NCBI RefSeq assembly: GCF_000784735.1
Contig: NZ_JSYG01000008.1
Location: forward strand, 182,806-246,805
Length of the DNA stretch: 64,000 bases
Origin: Dickeya undicola
GTDB taxonomy: Bacteria; Pseudomonadota; Gammaproteobacteria; Enterobacterales; Enterobacteriaceae
Reading direction: 5' to 3'
Shown here in pieces: positions 22,614-31,972 of the stretch (positions are counted from its first letter, which is position 1; the number at the start of each line of letters is the position of its first letter). The position numbers were made by a program, and so were the translations under genes. Below the pieces are notes generated by a model that was not told where the DNA came from, did not search any database, and saw only the letters and a list, made by a program, of their open reading frames with translations.

Positions 22614-23186
22614 CTAACCATCCAAATATTGAATAACAATGTGATAGCCAAACACGAGGTGCTTCACGCTGACTGGCTCCCGCTGATTATTACGCTGCTG
22701 GTAGCGAATCTCGACAATCAGCTCACCGTGGTTATCGCGTAGTTGGCGGATGTCGCCGTCGTCTTTCAGCGTCCAACCTGTCGGCAACTGCTGCTGCCAG
22801 GCTGACAACGGCCAATGACTGAGCATGATATCGGCCAGTACCTGACTGGCAGGCGGCAATTCTGGCAGCACCAGCGACTGTTCGGTATGTACACCGGTGG
22901 CGTCATAGGTAATGCGAAACAGGCGAATCCCCAACGATGACAGACCAGCCAGCGACAGCTGCCGCTGATCGGCGTGCAACAGCACCAATAACGATTGCTG
23001 TTTACCTTTGTAATTGCCCGTCAGCAATTGCTGTTGCTCCACGGTCGGTGTAATACCTGGTGCAGGCAACGTAACCTTCACGCCGGGTTTAAGCCACGCT
23101 TGCGGACGAGGATCCGACGGCTTACTGGCGCAGGCACTCAGCAACAACACGGCCGCCATCAGGATCAGATGGGCTGATACTCTCAT
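22614..23186 (-). CDS. apeN: DUF3261 lipoprotein ApeN
   Basis: This 190-residue lipoprotein has signal MRVSAHLILMAAVLLLSAC and lipobox LLSAC. The mature part is beta-rich, like LolB-type outer-membrane lipoproteins, and belongs to DUF3261, found in aryl polyene clusters. Next to the LolA-like ApeL and exporter ApeM it is likely the outer-membrane acceptor for the polyene lipid; that role is inferred. The ATG overlaps the apeM stop (ATGA). Confidence 0.82.
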   Translation of the reverse strand: MRVSAHLILMAAVLLLSACASKPSDPRPQAWLKPGVKVTLPAPGITPTVEQQQLLTGNYKGKQQSLLVLLHADQRQLSLAGLSSLGIRLFRITYDATGVHTEQSLVLPELPPASQVLADIMLSHWPLSAWQQQLPTGWTLKDDGDIRQLRDNHGELIVEIRYQQRNNQREPVSVKHLVFGYHIVIQYLDG

Positions 23187-25507
23187 TTTCGTTTCCCTTT
23201 TGAATCCGGCAACGCCAGTGGCGCCAGCAAAAAAGCGATAAAAATACCGGCGCACAACACAATGCCAAAACTACTGATGGCCTGTGTACTGCTGAACACC
23301 AGCACCCCCAGCGTCAACAATGTGGTGCACATCGCCAGCGTCACCGCCAGCAGCGAAGTCATGGGCGTACCGCGAGGATTGCCGAAGAACAAGGTGTAAT
23401 TGATGCCGATACCCAACACCAGCACCAGCGCCAGCAATGAAAACAGATTGAAAGCGTGCCCACTGAACGCCAGCACCGCCACGCTACCCAGCAACGACAA
23501 CACTGATGGCAGCACACTGATCAGACCGCGACGAATGCCCAGACGTAGCACATAACTCAACGCAATCACGCCGACGGCAACCGCCAGTAAGGAGCCAAGA
23601 ATGAGGCGATACCGTCCAAACAGTTGATCAAACGTGCTTTTACGATCAATCCACACCACCCCCGGCAAGTCATGTGACAGTTTTTCCAGCTTGCCGCTGT
23701 CTCGCACACCATTTACTGGCACTAACACGCCGCTGGTGTCATTCGGCAACGTTAGCCACAATAACCGCCAGCCTTCGCTAAGCGGGCCGTTGAGCCAGGC
23801 GGGTGGCGTCACCGTCATTGGCCGGATATCCGGTTCGCCCAAATTAACGCCGGCATCATGCAGGCGGGACATCACGACAGGCGCAGCGTCAGCGATCAAC
23901 TGCGCGTCCTGCTGTTGGCGCTGTAGAGAATTGAGCGGTAACAGACGATAAGCGGTGAAATCACGATTTTGCCGCGCCACTTCCAGCAAAGGAGCGAGTT
24001 TTTCAAGGCGTTGCAGCGTCTGCTCTGGCGAATCGCCATACACCATAAACCAGGTCTGATCGGCCTGCTGACCGGTCAGCGCGCTGATTTGACGTTCCTG
24101 CTGCACCAGCGATGGCGGCAGCGACTGCAACTGTGCGATATCGTCGTTCACATTGAGGTGCAACACGCCAATCACGCCAACCACCAATACCAGGCTGGGG
24201 ATACCCCAGCGCACACGCGAATGACGACGCCAGGCTGCCAGCCACCGCCCCATCAGCACCATCGCGGGTATCGGCCGCACCGGCAAACCTCGTACCAAAA
24301 ATGGATACCAGGCCATCACTGTCAGGCACGACGCCGTCAGCCCCGATGCGGCAAACACTGACAACTGCCGCAAACCGGGGAACGGTGCCAGCACGATGAT
24401 CAGGTAGGCCACTACGGTGGTAGCGAGCGCCAACAGCAACGCTGGCAGCACCTTACGCAAACTGTCTTGCGGCGACACCGCGCCGCCGTGCACCATGCGT
24501 TCCGTCAGGTAATACAGGGTGTAATCGGCAGAAATCCCCACGATGCTGAGACTCATCACCAGCGTCATCAGGTGTATTTCGCCAAATAACAGCAACGTGC
24601 AAACCGTCCCGGTCAGTGCGCCAACCGCCACCGACAGCGCGCATAAGACCAGCGGCCGGGCGGAACGGAATACCAGAAACACCAGCAACAACACGCCCGC
24701 CACCGTAACGGTGCCCAGCGTCGATACATCGTGCCTGGCTTGCTGGCTGGCGTAGTCGCTGAACAATAACGTACTGCGGGTCAACACCTGTGCGTGCGGA
24801 AACGCGGTGCGCAATTCTCCCTGAAATCGCGCCAGTTTTTCCACAAGTTGATGCCCGGCGGTCATATCAAACGCACTGCCACCCGGCAGTTCACCATGCA
24901 GGAAGTACCAGGTATGCCCTTCCTTGTCCCTGACCGTCAGCCACCCTTGCGTCAACCCCATCTGACTGGCCTGCTGTTGCAGCGCCAGTTGAGAACCTCT
25001 TACCAGCAGTAACGGGTCATGCGTCAGCTCCATACCACTGACACCGGCAAAAGCAGAATACAGTTGCGACAACACCCAATCAGCCTGAGCATCACCGCCC
25101 TGTTGCAAACGCTGGCGGGTGGCACTATCTATCAACCCGTTACGATGCTCAAAAGCAAAACGGCCCCATGCTTGTTGCTGCTGTGCGTCCACCGGCCCGT
25201 TGACCTGTTTCAGTTCAGGCAGTGAGCGCAATTGCTGCAACCAGCGCTCGGCCACCGCCGGATCAGCCTGATCTCCCGCTGTCACCAGCCACACCATTTG
25301 CCGGTCGAGCCGCTGCATGAATCCCTGCTGAAGTTCAGGCGGCGCGTTGCCCATCGTCTGGCCCGGCAACAGAGCCAGCACGCTGCTGTTGATTCTTGAT
25401 TGCGGCCACAGTAACGCCAGCGCCAGCAGCAACAGAACGATGATCGCCCCCCAGACTATTGCCGCGCGACGATGCCAGTCAGAAAACGAATCGGGTCTGC
25501 TCGTCAT
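23183..25507 (-). CDS. apeM: MMPL/RND-type exporter ApeM
   Basis: This 774-residue inner-membrane protein has one N-terminal membrane helix, a large periplasmic domain, five helices (about 255-395), then a second half with the same pattern ending in five helices (about 635-765). This is the duplicated layout of the MMPL superfamily. The membrane motif GISADYTLYYLTERM in the first half and GIGINYTLFFGNP in the second are typical. It probably lifts the aryl polyene lipid out of the inner membrane. It overlaps apeL by 29 bases. Confidence 0.87.
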   Translation of the reverse strand: MTSRPDSFSDWHRRAAIVWGAIIVLLLLALALLWPQSRINSSVLALLPGQTMGNAPPELQQGFMQRLDRQMVWLVTAGDQADPAVAERWLQQLRSLPELKQVNGPVDAQQQQAWGRFAFEHRNGLIDSATRQRLQQGGDAQADWVLSQLYSAFAGVSGMELTHDPLLLVRGSQLALQQQASQMGLTQGWLTVRDKEGHTWYFLHGELPGGSAFDMTAGHQLVEKLARFQGELRTAFPHAQVLTRSTLLFSDYASQQARHDVSTLGTVTVAGVLLLVFLVFRSARPLVLCALSVAVGALTGTVCTLLLFGEIHLMTLVMSLSIVGISADYTLYYLTERMVHGGAVSPQDSLRKVLPALLLALATTVVAYLIIVLAPFPGLRQLSVFAASGLTASCLTVMAWYPFLVRGLPVRPIPAMVLMGRWLAAWRRHSRVRWGIPSLVLVVGVIGVLHLNVNDDIAQLQSLPPSLVQQERQISALTGQQADQTWFMVYGDSPEQTLQRLEKLAPLLEVARQNRDFTAYRLLPLNSLQRQQQDAQLIADAAPVVMSRLHDAGVNLGEPDIRPMTVTPPAWLNGPLSEGWRLLWLTLPNDTSGVLVPVNGVRDSGKLEKLSHDLPGVVWIDRKSTFDQLFGRYRLILGSLLAVAVGVIALSYVLRLGIRRGLISVLPSVLSLLGSVAVLAFSGHAFNLFSLLALVLVLGIGINYTLFFGNPRGTPMTSLLAVTLAMCTTLLTLGVLVFSSTQAISSFGIVLCAGIFIAFLLAPLALPDSKGKRK

Positions 25508-26111
25508 CGCTTAACACCTGGGGAGTAATTCGCTGATTGCTCAGGATAATGCGGGTCATATCCCCCTGACGATCGTCGATCACGATCTCGTCAAGAAAGG
25601 CTTGTCCGTTCAGGGTTATAGCATTGAACAGCTTATCCAGCGGGGAAACTTTCGGGGTCAATACCAAACGCCAACGCTGTTGACCCAAGTCGTTAAAATC
25701 GACCCGGAAATTCTGCTCCAGCACCTGGCGGTCGGCCTGAAACAGCGCCCGCAACAAATGGTTGAACTGGAACATCTGTGGCTGACTTTCTGCGGTGACG
25801 ATCTGCGGCGGCTGACCGTTCATCACCTGCACCATACGCGTGTCATCCAGCACCAGTGTCATCGGGAAGGGTTTGGCCTGATGCCACCACAGCCCTTTCT
25901 GGCGGGCAATCAGCATCGCACCGCTCGATTTAAGCGGCTGTGCCATCCCTTTAATTTGCCGCATCTGGGTGAAATCAGCCCGCACCACTGGCTGGCTGCT
26001 AAAGCGTTGCTGTAGTTCATCCAGAGTAACCGCCTGTGCCGCCATAACCGACATGCCTATCAATACCATAACGGCTGACAGAGTTCTTTGTACCCTCTTG
26101 ATCACGTTCAC
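25479..26111 (-). CDS. apeL: LolA-like periplasmic carrier ApeL
   Basis: This 210-residue protein has a signal peptide of about 28 residues ending MAAQA. The LolA-type fold begins LDELQQRFSSQPVVRADFTQMRQ, and GAMLIARQKGLWWHQAKPF is the usual beta-strand segment. It should carry a lipid between the inner-membrane exporter and the outer membrane. The start codon is GTG and overlaps the apeK stop (GTGA). Confidence 0.85.
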   Translation of the reverse strand: MNVIKRVQRTLSAVMVLIGMSVMAAQAVTLDELQQRFSSQPVVRADFTQMRQIKGMAQPLKSSGAMLIARQKGLWWHQAKPFPMTLVLDDTRMVQVMNGQPPQIVTAESQPQMFQFNHLLRALFQADRQVLEQNFRVDFNDLGQQRWRLVLTPKVSPLDKLFNAITLNGQAFLDEIVIDDRQGDMTRIILSNQRITPQVLSDDEQTRFVF

Positions 26112-26536
26112 AGCGTTACTCCCAGGCGCTCCAACAAAACTTGTGGCGAAACAAAACTCAAGGTCTTGCTGCCCTCTTCCACCGCCACCTGAATGGTATA
26201 ACCGGTGGTGGTGCGTTGCCCGCTTTGCACATCGAAAATCTGGTAGGCGATGCGCAGCCGGTTTTCCACTTCCTCAATCGTCGCCCGCACACGAATCCGC
26301 TGTTCGTAGGTCAGCACTGAACGGTATTTCACCCGGGTATCCACCACCGGCCAGACGTAACCAGAGGCTTTCATTTCCCGATAGCCGTAATTGAATTTGC
26401 CCAGCAACGCTTCGCGCGCCACCTCGAAAAAGCGGAAGTAATTGCCGTGCCAGACCACACCCATCGGGTCGCAGTCATGGAAAGAAACCACCAACTCAAC
26501 CTCATGGCTAAGATTGAGATCCGTTAACGCACTCAT
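26108..26536 (-). CDS. apeK: Acyl-CoA/ACP thioesterase ApeK (hotdog fold)
   Basis: This 142-residue hotdog protein of the YbgC/4-hydroxybenzoyl-CoA thioesterase type has the active-site segment DCDPMGVVWHGNYFRFFEVA, with the catalytic Asp in the first turn. In this cluster it is placed to release or edit acyl intermediates. ATGA overlap with apeJ. Confidence 0.85.
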   Translation of the reverse strand: MSALTDLNLSHEVELVVSFHDCDPMGVVWHGNYFRFFEVAREALLGKFNYGYREMKASGYVWPVVDTRVKYRSVLTYEQRIRVRATIEEVENRLRIAYQIFDVQSGQRTTTGYTIQVAVEEGSKTLSFVSPQVLLERLGVTL

Positions 26537-28242
26537 GTGTTTTCCCCATCAGCAGGTGTGTCATCCGACAACTGCCAAAAATCGAAAAAATTGAACCAAT
26601 CCAACGGCGCTTTCAGCGCGTGGTGTTCCAGCCGCCCAGCGTAGCGATCCACCACCTGTTGCAAAGCGCTCTGACGATGGGCGCGCGGCAACAAAATCGG
26701 GTCGGCGAACGGTTCACAATAAACGCGTAACTTGCCGCGCTCACGAATGGCGAACATCAGCAATACCGGACAGCGCAACGCCGCCGCCAGCACGAACGGC
26801 CCCTGGGGAAACGGTGCTGGCCGACCAAGAAACGGGCTCCAGACCACCCGCCGCCCGCCGCCGCGCTGACGATTAACCGCGGTGCGATCGCCCACGACAG
26901 CCACCCATTCACCCGCATCCAGTTTCTGTTGCAGCAATATGGCGGTATCCGGGCCGATATCACTGACCGGAATCAGATTAACCCCGGCTTGTGGTGCCAC
27001 CGCTTCCTGAAGCTGTCGGAAACGCTGGGCATTGTCGGTAAACACCAGCGCATTGATCACCAGCCCGCTAACCTGACGGGCTAGCCCACGGCACACTTCG
27101 ATATCGCCGAGATGAGATGCCAGAATCAGTTGCCCGCGCTGTCTTCCCTGATTGATGGCCTCCAGCGCTCCCGGCGCGAAATCGATATCCCGTCCCCATT
27201 GCAGGTCGCCACGCCAGCTGGCGATTTTATCGATCATGGCGTGACCAAAACGCAGAAAATGGTGATAGCTGGTTAACGGACGCGGCAGGCCGACATGATG
27301 CTGACGGGCATAAAGACGCACTGCGCGCAGCCAGTTCTGCGAGGCTTTGCGCTGCGGACCGCCGGTCAGCCAGTAAAACGCAATTACCGGCCACAACAGC
27401 AGGGTAAAGGCCCGGCGGCCAAACCACCGGTAAACCTGTAGCATGAAACGCATCCCCAACATGCCCTTGCGTTCATTGATGGCCGCCCAGTGTGGTTCAC
27501 GGCGGCGTTTGAGCAACGACGGAATACGCGGCAACATGCCGAAAAATAACCGGGTATGCATCCAGGAAATGCGCAGGTTGTCGCGCAGCGCATCAAAGTG
27601 AGACACCCCATTGTCAGGGTAAACCACCCGTGTGGGTACAAAGCGGCTGAAGGTGCCGCCCCAGTATAACCGCACCATGATTTCGGTATCGAAGTCCATA
27701 CGACGGCCAATCGCCCGCTGCGCCGACAGCGCCAGCGTCGGCGCGATGGGGTAGACCCGGAACCCGCACATGCTGTCTTTCAGCGACAACGACAGCGTTT
27801 CGATCCACACCCAGACGTGGGTGACATAACGGCCATACAACCGCGAGCGGGGCACCGACGCATCGTACAGCGGTCGCCCGGAGATCAGGCACTCTGGCCA
27901 GGCACGTGCTTCTGTCAGCATACGCGGTGTATCTTCGATATGGTGCTGACCGTCGGCGTCAATCTGTAGCGCATGGCTGTAACCGGCATCCGCTGCCATT
28001 GCCAGCCCGTGCATCACGGCGGCACCCTTGCCGCTGTTTTGCGCCAGCCGAAACAGCGTCACCTCGGCGAATTCGTCCGCCAGACGAGACAGCACCTGCC
28101 GTGTCGCGTCATCACTGCCGTCATCAACGATCAACACCGGCAGGCCAAACGGTGCCAACCGTGTCAGCACGCTGCGCATCATCGCGCCGTGGTTGTAACA
28201 GGGGATCACCACACAGGGCGAAAATTCACGGCTCATCGACAT
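26533..28242 (-). CDS. apeJ: Glycosyltransferase/acyltransferase fusion ApeJ
   Basis: The 569-residue protein joins a family 2 glycosyltransferase (residues 1-230, with VVIPCYNHG, LIVDDGSDD and QIDADGQHH) to a C-terminal LpxL/HtrB-like acyltransferase. The second part runs from about 290 to 555, with SHLGDIEVCRGLA containing the His and acidic pair, and WVAVVGDRTAVNR. It likely builds the lipid anchor to which the polyene is esterified. Two in-frame ATGs, at 28242 and 28236, are possible starts. It overlaps the end of apeI. Confidence 0.85.
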   Translation of the reverse strand: MSMSREFSPCVVIPCYNHGAMMRSVLTRLAPFGLPVLIVDDGSDDATRQVLSRLADEFAEVTLFRLAQNSGKGAAVMHGLAMAADAGYSHALQIDADGQHHIEDTPRMLTEARAWPECLISGRPLYDASVPRSRLYGRYVTHVWVWIETLSLSLKDSMCGFRVYPIAPTLALSAQRAIGRRMDFDTEIMVRLYWGGTFSRFVPTRVVYPDNGVSHFDALRDNLRISWMHTRLFFGMLPRIPSLLKRRREPHWAAINERKGMLGMRFMLQVYRWFGRRAFTLLLWPVIAFYWLTGGPQRKASQNWLRAVRLYARQHHVGLPRPLTSYHHFLRFGHAMIDKIASWRGDLQWGRDIDFAPGALEAINQGRQRGQLILASHLGDIEVCRGLARQVSGLVINALVFTDNAQRFRQLQEAVAPQAGVNLIPVSDIGPDTAILLQQKLDAGEWVAVVGDRTAVNRQRGGGRRVVWSPFLGRPAPFPQGPFVLAAALRCPVLLMFAIRERGKLRVYCEPFADPILLPRAHRQSALQQVVDRYAGRLEHHALKAPLDWFNFFDFWQLSDDTPADGENT

Positions 28243-28619
28243 AATCGGATTTTCCCGCTGCTAGCCGCCTGCCCAGTCTGTGCCGATGCATCCGGCCCAT
28301 TAGCCACAATCGGTTCATTAGCCACAATATGGTAACTGAACGTCAATTGTTGCTTTTCTTCCAACCAATTCAGCGTCAGCCGCAAGGTTTTATCCGGCAA
28401 TACCGGGTGTTGAAATTTGATGTTTTCCACCGAGAGAAAGCGCCAGCCAGGTGCCAGGAGCTCACGGCCGTAATGCAACGCCCAGTCAAGCTGCGCCACG
28501 CCGGGCAATAACGGTTGTTGTGGGAAATGACCATCGAACCAGAACAGGTTCGCGTCAATATACAGCAGCAATTCCGCCTGTGATGCAGAGCAGACGCGCG
28601 ACAGTTCAACCGGCAGCAT
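28233..28619 (-). CDS. apeI: Aryl polyene 3-hydroxyacyl-ACP dehydratase ApeI (FabZ-like)
   Basis: This 128-residue hotdog protein has the FabZ-type motif WFDGHFPQQPLLPGVAQLDW with catalytic His. It matches ApeI, the partner of ApeP in the dehydratase pair. The start at 28619 (MLPVELSRVC) overlaps apeH by 14 bases. A longer frame of 39 more codons lies wholly inside apeH and is rejected. The C terminus (about residue 100 on) is low in recognisable structure. Confidence 0.85.
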   Translation of the reverse strand: MLPVELSRVCSASQAELLLYIDANLFWFDGHFPQQPLLPGVAQLDWALHYGRELLAPGWRFLSVENIKFQHPVLPDKTLRLTLNWLEEKQQLTFSYHIVANEPIVANGPDASAQTGQAASSGKIRLCR

Positions 28620-29979
28620 GAAACAACTCCTGTATTTGCGGCCAGGCGCGTTTGCTCTGACTGTTGAGGGGAATAGTGTCGACAATGCGCCAGAACCGCG
28701 GCATCGCCACCGGCTCCAGCCATTTGTGCAACTCATGGCGCCACTGGCGTTTCAACGCAGGAAGCCCGACGGGCGTCATCGGTGATTTCAGCACCAGCAC
28801 CACACCAATGCCGCTTCGATCCTGCCGGGTCACCTGCAAGGCAACCGCGTCATCAATTTCCGGCAGCGACAGTAATCGACGCTCAATCTCGCTGAGCGAA
28901 ATACGCTTATCTTCAATTTTGACAATACGATCGTGACGCCCGCACAGTTGGAAACAGCCGCGCTCATCAAACGCTAGTTTGTCGTCCAGTTTCATGCCTT
29001 CAAGCTGCGGAATAAGAGCGGAACGCGCCCACCAGCCCTCATCATCATCATCCCCCTGAAACGAAACACCAGGGAACGGCTGCCAGACGGTTTGTTCATC
29101 TTGCCGGGAACGCCACCCCATCACGCCGGTTTCCGTGCTACCGTAAATTTCATCCACCGCGCTGCCTAACCACTGGTGCGCAGACTGTGCGCACGGCCAC
29201 GGCAGGACGCCGCCAGCCGAAACAATCAATTCGCAAGACGGAGCCTGGAGGGAGTGGTCAATCCGGCGCAAAAACGCCGGACTGCTGATAAAGGCATAAC
29301 GACGATCCGATGAATGCGCCGCTAGCTGCTCGCTATATAACACCTGACGGCTGTCGAAACTAAGCCCCAGCGACATCGGCAACCAGATACGAAATGTCAG
29401 CCCATACATATGCTGGTGGGTAACCGATGCCATCATATGGCAGCCATGCAGACGTTCGCCCCACAACCTGACCAGCCAGCGCGCTTCTTCATCCATGCAG
29501 CGTATCGGCTTTCGTACCTGACGAGGTTTACCGGTGGAACCAGAAGTGAACAGAATCAGACAAGCATCGTCGGATATTGGCGGCAGCGCATCTTCGATGT
29601 AATGGCCTTCTCTCTGTAGCGCTTCAGCCGAAAGATAAAAACAGCGACAAGCCAGCGTCATGTGATTGTCGGTCAACAGCCCGTCAAATTCATCATTCTG
29701 TTCACGCAACACGGATTCACGACAATGGCCGTAAATCACCGGTGTTTTCCCGGCGTGCAGCGCCGCCAGCAGCGCTACGGTAAACAGATAGCTGTCTTCA
29801 AAACACAACGCCCAGCGTGATTCACCACAAGAGATCAGTTGCTGGCAGAGCGACATCACCTGATGACGCATCATCGGCAAGGTAAAATCCTGCTTACCGT
29901 TGGTGGCGACCAGGCGCTCGATTGACGCGTCGTCGTTGGTTAACCAGTCATTCAATGACCGGGCGGTCACATTATTCAT
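28606..29979 (-). CDS. apeH: Aryl-acid activating AMP ligase ApeH
   Basis: This 457-residue member of the ANL adenylation superfamily has the P-loop-like LILFTSGSTGKPRQVRKP, EIYGSTETGVMGWRS and the hinge region around FQLCGRHDRIVKIEDKRISLSEIE. In aryl polyene assembly it is thought to load the aromatic starter (a 4-hydroxybenzoate-type acid) onto an acyl carrier protein. It is shorter than typical ligases of about 500-550 residues, as usual for ApeH. Confidence 0.87.
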   Translation of the reverse strand: MNNVTARSLNDWLTNDDASIERLVATNGKQDFTLPMMRHQVMSLCQQLISCGESRWALCFEDSYLFTVALLAALHAGKTPVIYGHCRESVLREQNDEFDGLLTDNHMTLACRCFYLSAEALQREGHYIEDALPPISDDACLILFTSGSTGKPRQVRKPIRCMDEEARWLVRLWGERLHGCHMMASVTHQHMYGLTFRIWLPMSLGLSFDSRQVLYSEQLAAHSSDRRYAFISSPAFLRRIDHSLQAPSCELIVSAGGVLPWPCAQSAHQWLGSAVDEIYGSTETGVMGWRSRQDEQTVWQPFPGVSFQGDDDDEGWWARSALIPQLEGMKLDDKLAFDERGCFQLCGRHDRIVKIEDKRISLSEIERRLLSLPEIDDAVALQVTRQDRSGIGVVLVLKSPMTPVGLPALKRQWRHELHKWLEPVAMPRFWRIVDTIPLNSQSKRAWPQIQELFHAAG

Positions 29980-30035
29980 TCCGTCACACTATTCTTCTAT
30001 CATCCGGTCTTGCGATTCCGCCAGCCCGCCAATGT

Positions 30036-30623
30036 TCAGGCTGATGTTCTCAGTCGCTGGCGTATTAACCATTCACCGCCCATCAACACCCCCATCAGCA
30101 GGTAGCTGAACATGCCATTCCATGCAGTCCACCAGACCATGTTTCCCGACAGGCAAGTCAGTAATGCTATCGTGCCATTGAAAACAAAAAACAGGCTCCA
30201 GACTTGCGTAACACGTCGCGTGTAAGCAATGGCTTTGGCAGGCAAATCCGGTTCCCGTAAGCGAGCAATACGCTCAATGAACGGCATTCGGCTGAACAGA
30301 GAACCGAAGAATAACGTCAGCATGACGACGTTTACCGCCACCGGATACCACATCAGCCACTGCCGATCCCGCAGCCACAGACTGGCAACACACAGCGCCG
30401 CGCCAACCGCCGCCAGTAATAACCCAGTTTCCCTGAATAACCCGCGGTCACCTCGGAGCATCAGCATTCGTGCCAGAAACACCAGCGCTAGCAGCGGCAA
30501 TAACCAACGATGTTCAGGATGCGTAATACTGAACCACACCAAAAAAGGCCAGCTCAGCGTCATCACGCCCACCAACACGCCGGTTATGCGATACAGGCGT
30601 CGCCCAGCCTCATTTGCCTTCAT
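30036..30623 (-). CDS. apeG: Membrane protein ApeG (COG4648 type)
   Basis: This 195-residue integral membrane protein has about six hydrophobic segments, including GVLVGVMTLSWPFLVWF and FVFNGTIALLTCL. It belongs to an uncharacterised family found in aryl polyene and related carrier-protein clusters. It overlaps the end of apeF by 14 bases. No reaction can be assigned from sequence. Confidence 0.78.
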   Translation of the reverse strand: MKANEAGRRLYRITGVLVGVMTLSWPFLVWFSITHPEHRWLLPLLALVFLARMLMLRGDRGLFRETGLLLAAVGAALCVASLWLRDRQWLMWYPVAVNVVMLTLFFGSLFSRMPFIERIARLREPDLPAKAIAYTRRVTQVWSLFFVFNGTIALLTCLSGNMVWWTAWNGMFSYLLMGVLMGGEWLIRQRLRTSA

Positions 30624-30864
30624 GGCCCATCAGTTGTTCGATAGCGTTCACAACATCCTGCACAGTACGCACAGATTTGAAGGTTTCCGGTGAAATCTTA
30701 CGGCCAATGCGTTTTTGCAAATGCACCACCATGTCAACCGCGTCGATGCTATCCAGCTCCAGATCTTCATACAAACGCGATTCCAGCGTGATATCGTCTT
30801 CGTCGAGCTCAAACAGCTTTACCAGCAGCGTTTTGATTTCGTTATAAATTTCATTTTTATCCAT
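30610..30864 (-). CDS. apeF: Acyl carrier protein ApeF
   Basis: This 84-residue acidic four-helix carrier protein has the phosphopantetheine Ser in LELDSIDAVDMV. It is one of two carrier proteins of the cluster and carries the growing chain or its starter. It needs a phosphopantetheinyl transferase for activity, which the cluster itself does not encode. Confidence 0.9.
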   Translation of the reverse strand: MDKNEIYNEIKTLLVKLFELDEDDITLESRLYEDLELDSIDAVDMVVHLQKRIGRKISPETFKSVRTVQDVVNAIEQLMGHEGK

Positions 30865-30886
30865 GATAAACCCATCATCTTTTCAA

Positions 30887-31153
30887 TCAGGCGCTGGCCT
30901 GACGCTGAGACATAATGAATGACGCCAGCGTCGCGACGGAAAAGAAATGCTGCCGCATTTCCTCGCTTTCAGCGGAAAGCACCACACCATAACGGTTTTT
31001 CACCGCCAAACCGAGCTCAAGCGCATCGATCGAATCCAGCCCCAGACCTTCACCAAACAAAGGCGCTTCAGTCTCGATTTCATCGACGCTAACCTCCTCA
31101 AGGTTCAAGGCATCGATAATCATCTGTTTGATTTCAAGGAAAAGATCTTCCAT
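30887..31153 (-). CDS. apeE: Acyl carrier protein ApeE
   Basis: This 88-residue carrier protein has the attachment Ser in GLGLDSIDALEL. It differs from ApeF across most of its length, which supports separate roles (starter loading against chain elongation). It lies 22 bases upstream of apeF. Confidence 0.9.
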   Translation of the reverse strand: MEDLFLEIKQMIIDALNLEEVSVDEIETEAPLFGEGLGLDSIDALELGLAVKNRYGVVLSAESEEMRQHFFSVATLASFIMSQRQASA

Positions 31154-31186
31154 AACTCATACCTGTTTTCTGATTTATTATGCTTA

Positions 31187-31972
31187 TTAAAGCGTGAGAG
31201 ACTGCTGCAAAAAACGATTCAGACGGCGTGCCGCCAGCGGCAGTTCGTCTTCCCCGGTTATAAATGCCTGACTACTGATACGTTCGCGAACCCGGATGGT
31301 AAAACAGGGTTTTTCAGGCGGAATCTGATACCAGCGGCTCTGTTTTCCCAGAGTTTGCTGGCTACAGTGAATATGTACGATGCGTAAATCACAGCCGCAA
31401 CGTACAGCGATATTGGCGGCACCACGTTGTAGCGTCACCGGTTGCTGATAACGAGTGCGAGTACCCTCGGGGAAAATCATGATGACATCCCCACGATTAA
31501 GCCGCTGATGACAGTCAGGCAATAACGTATCGGACTGACTGTTGACCAGATAATCCGCCGCCCGAATGACACCACGAAAAAAAATGTTCTGACGTAGTTC
31601 CGACTTCACTAAACAGTCGACATCCGGCATCACAGAGGCCAGCAAAACGTAGTCAATCAATGTGGGATGGTTGGCTACTACCAAACAACCGCGATCGCCG
31701 TGCAGTGTTTCGACACCATCAATCTGATAATCCAGTACCCCTACAGCACGGGCGCTGCGCAGGAAAACACGGAAACTGAAGGCAATGCTGCGACGCGCCC
31801 ATGCCCGACGCCGGGTTTCATCACGTTGCACCAGCAACAGCAGATTGAACCAGACCGTGGATAACAGCAGACCGCCCAGGCTAAACAACCCGAAGCAGCA
31901 TCCGGTCATCACTAATCGCCAGCACCAGTTCAGGCGCGACGAGCGATTCAGAGGCAACGATGACTCAGACAT
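31187..31972 (-). CDS. apeD: 1-acylglycerol-phosphate-type acyltransferase ApeD
   Basis: This 261-residue PlsC-type acyltransferase has an N-terminal membrane helix, the catalytic NHPTLIDYV (H-x4-D) and the glycerol-binding FPEGTRT. The start at 31972 (MSESSLPLN) overlaps apeC by eight bases; the frame continues 41 codons further inside apeC and is not used. It probably acylates the lipid anchor of the polyene. Confidence 0.86.
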   Translation of the reverse strand: MSESSLPLNRSSRLNWCWRLVMTGCCFGLFSLGGLLLSTVWFNLLLLVQRDETRRRAWARRSIAFSFRVFLRSARAVGVLDYQIDGVETLHGDRGCLVVANHPTLIDYVLLASVMPDVDCLVKSELRQNIFFRGVIRAADYLVNSQSDTLLPDCHQRLNRGDVIMIFPEGTRTRYQQPVTLQRGAANIAVRCGCDLRIVHIHCSQQTLGKQSRWYQIPPEKPCFTIRVRERISSQAFITGEDELPLAARRLNRFLQQSLTL